From contig NZ_JAJJWI010000001.1 in NCBI RefSeq assembly GCF_020907275.1, positions 50,150 to 114,149 on the forward strand: a DNA stretch of 64,000 bases, written 5' to 3'. Positions 36,524 to 44,397 of this stretch are shown in pieces (position 1 is the stretch's first letter; the number at the start of each line of letters is the position of its first letter). The notes under the pieces are model-generated. The model did not search any database. It was not told the origin of the DNA and saw nothing but the letters and a program-made list of their open reading frames with translations. The position numbers and the translations under genes were made by a program. This stretch comes from Pontibacter silvestris. GTDB taxonomy: Bacteria; Bacteroidota; Bacteroidia; Cytophagales; Hymenobacteraceae.

Positions 36524-37630
36524 ATGATAACAATTCAATACAATAAAAAAACAATCCAGGAAGATGAGCGTGAACGAACTACCACATATTTGACAATCAA
36601 TGGAGTTGCTGATGAAGATTCATTTTATTTAGCCGGTGATCCTCCAAGTGCTCACTTTTATAATAGTGAAATTATAAACATACTAACAAGTCACACTTTC
36701 GAAGAAATTAGTAAATCATTCTCAAAATTTACTTTTCCTCGTGAAGTAAATTGGTGGGATGACTCTCTTGATATAAAGGTTTATTGCAATCACTATTTTA
36801 AACAGGAAATTCCTTGCACTACCATAGAATTGCGACTAAATGATTGGGAGCATTGGGCTAAACCATGGAGTATGTCTAGTCTTGCAAAAGAGTTTGAAAC
36901 AAATATTGCCAGATTAGGAAATGAAAGAATCAGTTATTGGCAGGAAGACGATGAGACAGTGTTAAACGGCTTTGGTATCGAGTATAAAGTTCCTAGCAGC
37001 ACCGCACTAATTAGGCAAGAAATTGATACTCTTTTACCTATACTTAAGACAATTATAGATGAAACTAATAAAAGGCTTTTAGAATCGCTAGATAGCGAAG
37101 TCGTACTTACTTATTTTCAATTTCCCGAAGAAATTAAAACAGCTTGTAAACAATACTTAGTATATTTCACGCAATTTATAGCTGATATGGGTATCAAAGT
37201 TGATACTGAACTCAAAGAGGAATTAAATCATACTCTCTTTAAAATTATTCCAGCAAATAAAGAGGAGAGTTTAGAGCGCATTAAAGAAGCCTTAACTATT
37301 TACTTAAATGCCCCTAATGCACATAATTTTCAAGCTCAAATATCCAATCAAACTGATATTGCTGCAAAGCAGTGGGAAGCAAACTTTTATCATCTAAAAT
37401 CTCAACTTTCACTTGCGACAAGCATAATCCAAGCTAAGGATTCAACCATAGAAATGCTTCAACTATCTAACTACCAATATAAGCAACTTTTGGAGTCACA
37501 TAGCTTAAAGAAAGAATCAGAAGAAGAAGAAGATGTGATACCTGGAATTGTTTCGCTCAATAGTTATGAGGGACAGGGCTTTAAAATCAATTTAGCTGAA
37601 ATTTTCAGAAGATTAAAACGCGGCTTTTAG
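36524..37630 (+). CDS. unrecognised 368-aa protein with C-terminal coiled coil
   Basis: The ATG at 36524 gives 368 aa (MITIQYNKK); an upstream ATG at 36470 adds 18 residues of weak sequence. Residues about 1-180 look like a mixed alpha/beta domain (WWDDSLDIKVYCNHYF, TTIELRLNDWEHWAKPW). A segment at about 200-295 has FQFPEEIKTACKQYLVYFTQF and a beta-hairpin LFKIIP, and residues about 295-345 are a heptad-like helix (WEANFYHLKSQLSLA...). An acidic run EESEEEED and a basic tail RRLKRGF close it. No family recognised. AT content is clearly higher than in flanking genes. As the largest gene of the presumed mobile patch it is a cargo candidate, possibly a defence or immunity gene, but that is inference. 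Confidence 0.7.
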   Translation: MITIQYNKKTIQEDERERTTTYLTINGVADEDSFYLAGDPPSAHFYNSEIINILTSHTFEEISKSFSKFTFPREVNWWDDSLDIKVYCNHYFKQEIPCTTIELRLNDWEHWAKPWSMSSLAKEFETNIARLGNERISYWQEDDETVLNGFGIEYKVPSSTALIRQEIDTLLPILKTIIDETNKRLLESLDSEVVLTYFQFPEEIKTACKQYLVYFTQFIADMGIKVDTELKEELNHTLFKIIPANKEESLERIKEALTIYLNAPNAHNFQAQISNQTDIAAKQWEANFYHLKSQLSLATSIIQAKDSTIEMLQLSNYQYKQLLESHSLKKESEEEEDVIPGIVSLNSYEGQGFKINLAEIFRRLKRGF

Positions 37631-37687
37631 CAGTGGTAAATTAGGTGCAACAATTCTAACAGAAACGAAAATTAATAAAAACGAGTG

Positions 37688-37894
37688 ATGCAAAACAGAA
37701 CAAGACTTATTATCGGACTTCTTGTGGTTTGGAATACTTTTCTTACCCTTTATCTGATTGATACTCATAGTCGTTCATTGGAAACTGAAAATAAGGTTAG
37801 AAATATCTATAATAAAGCTACTACTATCTCCTTTGATGAATTGACTGAGCAGGGTTCAAGATGGGGATTTCACGGAAGAGATATGGAAGACTAA
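37688..37894 (+). CDS. small membrane-anchored protein
   Basis: 68 aa with one N-terminal transmembrane helix (LIIGLLVVWNTFLTLYLI) after a short basic end, then a soluble helical tail with acidic C-terminus. It follows the 368-aa gene by 57 bp on the same strand and in the same low-GC patch; a functional pair is possible. The ATG at 37688 is preferred over the GTG at 37685. Not recognised. Confidence 0.5.
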   Translation: MQNRTRLIIGLLVVWNTFLTLYLIDTHSRSLETENKVRNIYNKATTISFDELTEQGSRWGFHGRDMED

Positions 37895-37923
37895 TTGTAA
37901 CAAAGAGTCTATACTAGAAAATT

Positions 37924-37944
37924 CCGTCCCCTACACCGTCCCCC
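37924..37944. repeat. direct repeat CCGTCCCC next to tRNA-Leu
   Basis: CCGTCCCC at 37924-37931 recurs as CCGTCCCCC at 37936-37944, a 12-bp period, in otherwise AT-rich DNA 58 bp from tRNA-Leu. It may mark an end of the mobile segment, but I could not find a second copy of the tRNA 3' end. Confidence 0.3.
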
Positions 37945-37952
37945 AAAAACAA

Positions 37953-37989
37953 AAAAATCCCTGTAAACTATTGATTTACAGGGATTTTT
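37953..37989. terminator. hairpin between element and tRNA-Leu
   Basis: Perfect 15-bp stem AAAAATCCCTGTAAA / TTTACAGGGATTTTT with a 7-nt loop. It can end both the small membrane protein gene and the minus-strand tRNA-Leu transcript. Confidence 0.85.
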
Positions 37990-38001
37990 ATTTGTTAAAT
38001 G

Positions 38002-38085
38002 TACCCAGGGCCGGAGTCGAACCGGCACGAGTGTAACCTCATTGGTGTTTGAGACCAACGCGTCTACCGATTCCGCCACCTGGGC
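38002..38085 (-). tRNA. tRNA-Leu (CAA anticodon)
   Basis: 84-nt class II tRNA on the minus strand. Acceptor GCCCAGG pairs with CCTGGGT. The anticodon arm TTGGT-CTCAAAC-ACCAA gives anticodon CAA; a long variable arm and the TPsiC loop GGTTCGACTCC follow. CCA is not encoded. It lies between the presumed mobile patch and hscB, and tRNA-Leu genes are frequent integration targets. Confidence 0.95.
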
Positions 38086-38109
38086 AATTACTGTAATCCT
38101 GAACGACTA

Positions 38110-38640
38110 TCAGGAACGTGCTGCAAACTTAGATAATGTTTCTTTTATTCGCAACAGATATTTTTTCTTCAGGTAATAGGTTTTTATCTCCTGTAGTGCC
38201 TCTTCTTTCGTAACTCCATGAAGATCAGGATATCGCTGTAAAGTAGGCAAAATATCATTGTCTAATTGTGCTGTAATTCCGTTGCTTTTTTCTCCTATCT
38301 CGTGCAGTTTATCTGCATCAAAGTTAAATTCCAGCTCCATTAACTCCTCGTTCAACTCCATCATCTCCATTAAAAAGTCAGACGGTAACTCATTTTTACC
38401 TTCCTCCAATAGGCCATACTCCTTTAAAATGTACTGCATGCGCAGGTCAGTGTCGATAAGCGTGCGGTAGGCATTGGTGTTTTGCGTAGACAGTTGCAGT
38501 ATTTCCTGTTGCTTCTGTTCGCTTTCGTTTGCATAAAAGTCCGGGTGAAACTCGCGGCTGAGCTGGTAGTACTTGTTCTTTAGTGCTTTTTCATCCAGTA
38601 GAAAAGCTTCTGGTATATCATAAAATTCAAAGTAATTCAT
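38110..38640 (-). CDS. hscB: Fe-S assembly co-chaperone HscB
   Basis: 176-aa J-domain protein that delivers IscU to HscA during iron-sulfur cluster transfer. The J domain (about 1-75) contains the HPD motif within LSREFHPDFYAN; the C-terminal helical bundle (about 95-170, with MEMMELNEELMELE) binds the scaffold protein. Normal length. A -7 box TACCTTTG occurs on the minus strand at 38689-38696, 49 bp before the ATG. The tRNA-Leu gene follows within 25 bp on the same strand, so the two may share transcription. Confidence 0.93.
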   Translation of the reverse strand: MNYFEFYDIPEAFLLDEKALKNKYYQLSREFHPDFYANESEQKQQEILQLSTQNTNAYRTLIDTDLRMQYILKEYGLLEEGKNELPSDFLMEMMELNEELMELEFNFDADKLHEIGEKSNGITAQLDNDILPTLQRYPDLHGVTKEEALQEIKTYYLKKKYLLRIKETLSKFAARS

Positions 38641-38688
38641 CTTTATCAGTAAGTGGTAAATAAACTAGCAGATAAACCTTATATGTTG

Positions 38689-38696
38689 CAAAGGTA
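38689..38696 (-). promoter_or_regulatory. -7 promoter box of hscB
   Basis: TACCTTTG on the minus strand fits the Bacteroidota -7 consensus TAnnTTTG. No clear TTTG at -33. Confidence 0.45.
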
Positions 38697-38797
38697 CAGT
38701 ATTCAGGGCTGTAATGTTTGCATCAGCTGCAGAAACGAGATACGACGATCTGCTGTAACTGTTTTTCTGCGGTAGGAGTATAGTCCTTTTGCTGATT

Positions 38798-38818
38798 GTA
38801 TAGAATTAGTCTAAATAA
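38798..38818. promoter_or_regulatory. operator-like element 1 (TAGAATTAGTCTAAATAAA)
   Basis: TATAGAATTAGTCTAAATAAA matches the element before hmuT (39881-39901) at most positions of 21. It lies 60 bp before the response-regulator gene and 158 bp from hscB. It resembles iron-repressor (Fur or DtxR type) sites by its partial dyad. Confidence 0.5.
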
Positions 38819-38878
38819 ATTTTGAAGCATAAGCTTTCTTCTATACTTTAGCAGAATATTACTTAAAACTATTGTTTA

Positions 38879-39526
38879 ATGAAATCTACCTCTGTTTTGA
38901 TTGCTGACACAAACCTGCTGATCCGCAGAGGGATTCATGCTTTGTTGTCAGATCAAAAGGACATCAATGTTGTCGCAGAGGCAGAGACTCCGGCAGAGCT
39001 ACTATCACTATCACAGGAGCTGCATCCAGAGGTAGTAACTATAGATTGTGCACAATCAGAAGGTTTCAGTTTAGAAGATGTGGTGACTTTAAAAGCAACG
39101 GCTCCACAAACAAACCTGTTGGTTATTACTACTCATTCTGATAAAGAAACTATACTAGAGGCCCTTAACCATGGTATCTGCAGTTATGTGCTGAAAGAGT
39201 GTGGGGAGCAGGAGATACTGAATGCCCTGTATGCGACCGCTAAAGGAGAGCGTTACATATGCAGCAAAGTGCTGGACGTAATATTGGCTGAAAATAAAAG
39301 TGCCCCGGAGCCAATAACTGAAAAAATTAATCTTACACCTCGCGAACTAGAAATTATACAGCTCATTGCGGAAGGAAAGTCTACCGCAGAAATAGCTGAA
39401 CAGCTGTTTCTTAGTCCACATACTATCAATTCCCATCGCAAAAACATCCTTCGCAAAATGCAGATCAAGTCTCCAGCCGAGCTTATTGTAAAAGCCCTGG
39501 ATTTAGGTATTGTTAAGATTAGATAA
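38879..39526 (+). CDS. NarL/LuxR-type response regulator
   Basis: 215-aa two-domain regulator. The receiver domain (1-125) has the acidic pocket in LIADTN, the phospho-acceptor Asp in VVTIDCA near residue 55 and the conserved Lys in YVLKECG near 105. The LuxR helix-turn-helix is at about 145-210 (LTPRELEIIQLIAEGKSTAEIAEQLFLSPHTI, then NILRKMQ). No histidine kinase is adjacent. The upstream operator-like element shared with hmuT, and its position next to hmu genes, suggest a link to iron or haem status. The acidic pocket has only one Asp before the phospho-site. Confidence 0.92.
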   Translation: MKSTSVLIADTNLLIRRGIHALLSDQKDINVVAEAETPAELLSLSQELHPEVVTIDCAQSEGFSLEDVVTLKATAPQTNLLVITTHSDKETILEALNHGICSYVLKECGEQEILNALYATAKGERYICSKVLDVILAENKSAPEPITEKINLTPRELEIIQLIAEGKSTAEIAEQLFLSPHTINSHRKNILRKMQIKSPAELIVKALDLGIVKIR

Positions 39527-39913
39527 GTACTGAAATAGCATAACTAATTTAGGTTCTGGTTAGTGTTTAGACCTTAACTTTGGCCCTAGCATTCATAGGT
39601 ATAAATTCTACTCTTGTATAAATTCTTCTTTTAGAATAACCTTTAGGTTGAGTTATAAAGCTCCTGCGATTATGCTTGCCCCACATACCGAAATCGGATT
39701 ATATTATGTGCATTCATCAAGAAACTATATGCCATGTATCGTTCGTAATCCTGCTATTTATAAGTACTTGTCAACTACTAGCTAACTACTTATAGCTATA
39801 GCCTATGCTACTAATAGTGTACTAAATTGGCTACTTCCAGCGATTGCCTGATGCTGTTGAACCGGATACCTTTGTTTCTGTTTAGAATAGTTCTAAATAA
39901 AATAGCAACTGAA
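39527..39913. other. leader region before hmuT, 387 bp
   Basis: Non-coding between the response regulator and the preferred hmuT start. Contains the operator-like element at 39880-39902. An upstream in-frame ATG at 39827 would place that element inside the gene and adds no signal-peptide sense, so it is rejected as the start. Confidence 0.5.
39880..39902. promoter_or_regulatory. operator-like element 2 before hmuT
   Basis: Perfect dyad TTTAGAA-TAG-TTCTAAA (39881-39897) followed by TAAAA, 17 bp before the hmuT ATG. Very similar to the element at 38798-38818. Position and dyad fit a Fur- or DtxR-type iron repressor site. Confidence 0.6.
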
Positions 39914-40888
39914 ATGGTCTTAAGAAACAATATCTATAAAATCAGCGGCCTTGGTAAACCAGTAAAATGGTGGGTTGGTTTGCTTTGTGGCGCAGCTTTC
40001 AGCTTCGTACCAACAGGCTGTAAACCGGGCACTGACGAGGTCGCTCAGGCAAAAGAGCATCAGGTAATAACAGCTGCTGAGACTGTGCCTGCTAAAAAGA
40101 TGGTAACATTAGGCGGCACGGTTACAGAAATAGTCTGTGCCCTGGGCGACTGCAATGCCATTGTGGCTACTGATCTTACAAGTACTTACCCCAAGCATAT
40201 GCAGCAGTTGCCGTCTATGGGGTACCGTAACAATATTAAAGCAGAAGGCATTATTTCAACAGGTGCAGACTTTGTATTAGCCGAAGCTGATTACCTGGAT
40301 GAAAGCGTGGTAGATCAACTTAGCAGCACAGGTGTGGCGATGCATGTAGTCGAAAATAATTTATCTAAAGAAAGCACCATAAAAATGGTGCAGCAGCTGG
40401 GTAAGCTGTTGGGTAAAGAGGCAAAAGCGAAAGAACTGCAGGAACGGATCGAAGCTGATTTTGCGCAGGTTAACAAACACTTGGCTGAAGCCTCTTCCAG
40501 GCCCAAAGTACTCTTTGTGTACGCCCGCGGACAGGGCACACTCAACATTGGCGGGAAAAATACCTTTGCTGAGAAAATGATAAATCTTGCTGGCGGACAA
40601 CTTGCTGTAAACCAACTGGAAGAGTTTAAGCCCTTAACTGCAGAAGCCGTTATTGCTGCTAACCCAGATTATCTGCTATTCTTTGATTCGGGACAGCAAA
40701 GCTTAGGGGGAGTAGAGGGCATTATGTCTATTCCAGGCATAAAGGAAACTACGGCAGGTAAAAAAAAGAATATTATTGCTATGGATGGTCTGTACCTATC
40801 CGGTTTTGGTCCGCGTGTGGGTAAAGCTGTGGATGAACTGGTGCTAAAGATACATCCTGAATTACAGGCTACTGCGTCTGTTCAATAG
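39914..40888 (+). CDS. hmuT: haem ABC transporter substrate-binding lipoprotein
   Basis: 324 aa from ATG 39914 (MVLRNNIYKISGLGK). Signal and lipobox VPTGCKPG place the lipidated Cys near residue 36. The TroA-type fold shows KKMVTLGGTVTEIVCALGD (strand with the helix typical of HmuT/BtuF), STYPKHMQQLPSMGYRN, GADFVLAEADYLDE and RPKVLFVYARGQGTLNIGG. It binds haem in the periplasm and hands it to HmuUV. First gene of a six-gene haem run; an operator-like dyad lies just upstream. Confidence 0.92.
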   Translation: MVLRNNIYKISGLGKPVKWWVGLLCGAAFSFVPTGCKPGTDEVAQAKEHQVITAAETVPAKKMVTLGGTVTEIVCALGDCNAIVATDLTSTYPKHMQQLPSMGYRNNIKAEGIISTGADFVLAEADYLDESVVDQLSSTGVAMHVVENNLSKESTIKMVQQLGKLLGKEAKAKELQERIEADFAQVNKHLAEASSRPKVLFVYARGQGTLNIGGKNTFAEKMINLAGGQLAVNQLEEFKPLTAEAVIAANPDYLLFFDSGQQSLGGVEGIMSIPGIKETTAGKKKNIIAMDGLYLSGFGPRVGKAVDELVLKIHPELQATASVQ

Positions 40889-40990
40889 AGACAGTTTTCC
40901 TGCTGTGTAAGGTTTGTTCCGATAGAAACAGGTGGTTAAACAACTGCTGTGTTTAGCTTTTATTATACTTCTTTACTTGATTTTGATTCT

Positions 40991-42067
40991 ATGATGATCA
41001 ATAGTATAAATGCCAGAGGTACCGCCAACAGCACCTGGATAATACTTGCCGGGTTAGCTGTACTACTTGCAGGCTTTTTTGTGGTTTCCCTGCAGGTAGG
41101 AGCGGTAGCTGTCTCGGTGCCCGAAGTTCTTTCTATAATGCTGCACCAGGTAGGAGGGGGCGCTGATAATTTTACATTACAGCAGGAGAGGGTATTGCTG
41201 CACATACGTTTGCCTCGTGTTGTATTAGGCATGGTAGTAGGTGCAGCGCTGGGGGTATCAGGAGCTTCGCTGCAGGGCTTGTTTCGTAACCCGCTGGTTG
41301 AGCCGGGGTTGATTGGAGTATCGAGTGGTGCGGCTTTGTTTGCCGTAGTGGCCATTGTGTTTGGAACTAGCATACAAGGCATTTGGGGAGCAGCTTTTAC
41401 AAGTTCCTTCTTCCTGCCGGTGTTCTCTTTTGTTGGCGGACTTGTCGCTACAATGCTTACCTATACCTTAGGACACAGGCAAGGTAAAACTGATATTACG
41501 ATACTCATTTTAGGTGGAATAGCCATCAATGCTTTAGCAGGAGCCTTAGTTGGTCTGGTTTTATACTTTGCTGATGACGCGGCCTTACGAAGCTTTACTT
41601 TCTGGAGTATGGGAGACCTTGGAGGGGCTTCATGGAGCCGGATGAGTATTGCCCTGCCAATGGTATTACTACCCACCCTCGCACTGACACTGCTGCGGGA
41701 TCAGCTAAACGCACTATCCCTGGGAGAGGCGGAAGCATACCACCTGGGGGTAAATGTAGAGCAGGTAAAATACCTGGTTATTCTGCTAAGCTCTATGGCG
41801 GTAGGTGCTTCTGTATCGCTCACAGGTATGATAGGTTTTATTGGGCTGGTGGTGCCACACATTTTACGGTTAGCTTTTGGACCAGATCATCATGTAGTGC
41901 TTCCGGGTGCTATGCTTACAGGGGCTATCGTGTTGCTGCTTGCAGACCTATCTGCCAGAACGGTGGTAATACCTTCTGAACTGCCGATAGGCATTGTGAC
42001 CGCCTTACTGGGTGCTCCTTTCTTCATCTGGTTGCTGCTAAATGCGAAAAAGAAACGGATAATTTAA
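40991..42067 (+). CDS. hmuU: haem ABC transporter permease (FecCD family)
   Basis: About 358 aa from ATG 40991; a GTG at 40949 would add 14 residues. Polytopic with about 10 transmembrane helices. Family blocks are RLPRVVLGMVVGAALGVSG, GASLQGLFRNPLVEPGLIGVSSGAAL and GFIGLVVPHILRLAFGPDHH, the last being the coupling region for the ATPase. Lies 102 bp after hmuT and 4 bp before hmuV, consistent with one operon. Confidence 0.93.
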   Translation: MMINSINARGTANSTWIILAGLAVLLAGFFVVSLQVGAVAVSVPEVLSIMLHQVGGGADNFTLQQERVLLHIRLPRVVLGMVVGAALGVSGASLQGLFRNPLVEPGLIGVSSGAALFAVVAIVFGTSIQGIWGAAFTSSFFLPVFSFVGGLVATMLTYTLGHRQGKTDITILILGGIAINALAGALVGLVLYFADDAALRSFTFWSMGDLGGASWSRMSIALPMVLLPTLALTLLRDQLNALSLGEAEAYHLGVNVEQVKYLVILLSSMAVGASVSLTGMIGFIGLVVPHILRLAFGPDHHVVLPGAMLTGAIVLLLADLSARTVVIPSELPIGIVTALLGAPFFIWLLLNAKKKRII

Positions 42068-42071
42068 GCCT

Positions 42072-42902
42072 ATGTATATCGCTCAAAATATAAATTTAGC
42101 CAGAGGGGCCAAGCAAATACTTCAGGAGGTAAGCATAGTGGTGCAGCCAGGTGCTTTCACGGCAGTGCTGGGGCCGAACGGTGCAGGCAAATCAACGCTG
42201 TTAAAGGTACTATCCGGTGAAATAGAGGCAGGCTCTGGCAATGTTATGCTTAACTGGAAAGAGTTAGGGAAATATAAGGCACATGAACTATCGCTGATAA
42301 GAGCAGTGCTGCCTCAGAGTGTACAGGTAAACTTCCCTTTCACTGCCCGGGAGATTGTACAACTGGGAAGGCTTCCGCATCGGGAGCCCCGAAGTAAGAG
42401 CCTGGTAATAGCAAATAAAGTAATGGAAGATACCAATATTATGGCTCTTGCTGATAGAAAGTACATCGAACTATCGGGTGGTGAACAGCAGCGGGTGCAG
42501 TTGGCGCGGGTAATTGCCCAGATCACTAGGGAGCACAAGGCAGGTCAGCCACGCTTTCTGTTATTTGATGAGCCAACTTCAAGCCTCGACATAGCACAGC
42601 AGCACGCTATGTTGCACATTGCAAAAGAGCTTACACAGCAGGAGGAGATAGGTGTATTAGCTATTTTACATGATATGAACTTAGCTGCTCAGTATGCTGA
42701 TGAGGTTCTTTTTATGAAGAATGGAAAAACAGTGGCACAGGGCAAAACAGCAGAATTGATGCAGGAGGATGTACTTCGTTATACTTTCTCGCATCCGGTA
42801 CAGGTACTGTGCAATGCTTGCTGCGGAAAGCATCATGTTATGACAATGCCATTAAGTAAAAGTCATCTGTTACTTAAAAAGCATCCTTTGGAGCATGTCT
42901 AA
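42072..42902 (+). CDS. hmuV: haem ABC transporter ATP-binding protein
   Basis: 276-aa ABC ATPase. Walker A GPNGAGKST is near 34-42, the Q-loop in AVLPQSVQVNFPF, the ABC signature LSGGEQQRVQLARV near 138, Walker B FLLFDEPTSSLD near 165 and the H-loop His in LAILHDMNLAAQYAD. Length and the C-terminal CNACCGKHH extension match HmuV-type ATPases; the Cys/His cluster at the end could bind metal but may be incidental. Forms the importer with HmuTU. Confidence 0.94.
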   Translation: MYIAQNINLARGAKQILQEVSIVVQPGAFTAVLGPNGAGKSTLLKVLSGEIEAGSGNVMLNWKELGKYKAHELSLIRAVLPQSVQVNFPFTAREIVQLGRLPHREPRSKSLVIANKVMEDTNIMALADRKYIELSGGEQQRVQLARVIAQITREHKAGQPRFLLFDEPTSSLDIAQQHAMLHIAKELTQQEEIGVLAILHDMNLAAQYADEVLFMKNGKTVAQGKTAELMQEDVLRYTFSHPVQVLCNACCGKHHVMTMPLSKSHLLLKKHPLEHV

Positions 42903-43071
42903 AGGTTTTCATTACAGTGGAAGCTGTTCAGAAAGAAGCGTGAAGCAGGGGGACAGTTTGTCGCATAAGGAGTAAAGTCTAAATCAGTCTTAAAGCCTGC
43001 TAAAGGACAAGGTGCTGTTGCAGACATCATTAAATTAAAATCAGAAAGAACAAAAATTTAAATTTAAAACA

Positions 43072-44184
43072 ATGGAAGATATAACAATAGACGCATCAGT
43101 TAGAAACAGTTCGGCAGCAGTGTTATCAAAGGCATGGAAAGGTATCCAAAATGCTAAACCTTATCTGCGCATACGGGAGGCGGCCAAAGAGCTTAACACA
43201 AGTGAAGCTGCTTTACTGGCCACCACAATAGGTGAAAACTGCATTCGGCTTGCTCCTAACTGGCATGATCTGGTAAAGCGCTTGCCAGAGTTAGGGCATG
43301 TGATGGCATTAACCCGTAACGAAAGTTGTATTCTGGAGCATAAAGGAGTTTTTGCTGATATAAATGTACCATGTTCCGGTAACGGGGGAGTAGGTACTGT
43401 GATAGGCCCGATAGAAGCGAGGATGTTCTTCTTTAAATGGCATGTGGCTTTTGCAGTGGAGCAGGAGAAAAGTGGTCGCCAGCTTACCAGCCTACAGGTT
43501 TTTGATAAAGCTGGGGATGCTGTTCTGAAAGTGTACCTGCAGGAAGGCAAAAGTGATTATGATGCTTACTATCGCCTGGTGCAGGATTTCCGTTCCGAAG
43601 ACCAAAGCCCGGAGCAATATACTCAGCCATATGCAGCAAAAGTATACGCCAGAGAAATTGACACCAAGGATTTTCTGGGTGATTGGTCAGAGCTGCAAGA
43701 TACGCATGATTTCCATGGTATGTTAGCTAAACACAACATACACCGGCACGATGCACTGGAATTGGCACGAAACATATTTACCTTTCCGGTTGCTGCGTCG
43801 AGTACCTTACAAATTCTGGAGTCAGCAGCGGAGGTCAAGCTTCCTGTTATGATTTTTGTCGGAAATCGCGGCAATATTCAGATTCATCAGGATAAGGTGA
43901 AAACAGTGCGTGTGCTTGAGCGAGGACATAACGGCCCTGAAACCTGGGTAAATGTGCTGGACCCTTCCTTTAACATGCACCTGCGCCAGGATACAGTAGC
44001 AACTGCATGGATTGTGCGCAAACCAACCAGGGACGATATTGTAACCTCAGTGGAAGTTTTTGATGAAAACAAAGAGCTGGTGCTAAGCTTCTTTGGTCTT
44101 CGTAAACCCGGGCAGCCAGAGATGGAGGAGTGGAGAAAGATTGTTAGTGAGCTAACTCTTTTAGTAAACTTACAGAACGTATAG
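43072..44184 (+). CDS. hmuS: haem-degrading/haem-trafficking factor (HmuS/HemS/ChuS family)
   Basis: 370-aa cytoplasmic protein made of two tandem HemS-like repeats (about 20-185 and 200-365), each with a WH-LV/LRQ-type block: RNESCILEHKGVF in repeat 1 and VGNRGNIQIHQDKVKTVRV in repeat 2, the latter placing the likely haem-ligand His. Members bind imported haem and break or transfer it. It follows hmuV by 169 bp, so it may have its own promoter; a motif AAGTCTAAATCAGTCTTAA at about 42975 resembles half of the operator-like element. Confidence 0.92.
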   Translation: MEDITIDASVRNSSAAVLSKAWKGIQNAKPYLRIREAAKELNTSEAALLATTIGENCIRLAPNWHDLVKRLPELGHVMALTRNESCILEHKGVFADINVPCSGNGGVGTVIGPIEARMFFFKWHVAFAVEQEKSGRQLTSLQVFDKAGDAVLKVYLQEGKSDYDAYYRLVQDFRSEDQSPEQYTQPYAAKVYAREIDTKDFLGDWSELQDTHDFHGMLAKHNIHRHDALELARNIFTFPVAASSTLQILESAAEVKLPVMIFVGNRGNIQIHQDKVKTVRVLERGHNGPETWVNVLDPSFNMHLRQDTVATAWIVRKPTRDDIVTSVEVFDENKELVLSFFGLRKPGQPEMEEWRKIVSELTLLVNLQNV

Positions 44185-44397
44185 CATACAGCAGCTATTA
44201 CTGTGCCTTAAGTTGATTCTTTGCAGGAAATATAGCTGGGTGCCTACTTTAATGCCGCTATAAAAAAGTTTACACGAATAGAACAAGTCGTAAACAATCC
44301 AACACATATAGGATAATATGAGCTTTAGGAATATTTATATTCAATAAAGCAGCCCCCTTGAATTTGTGCAATCTGATACTATTGATAAGATAAAACT

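Noticed and set aside
35116..38001. Attachment-site duplication of the tRNA-Leu 3' end
   Set aside because: I looked for a second copy of the ACCCAGGGCCGG end between the porin tail and rep and did not find one.
39827..39913. N-terminal extension of hmuT
   Set aside because: It would put the operator-like dyad inside the coding region and precede a normal lipoprotein signal.
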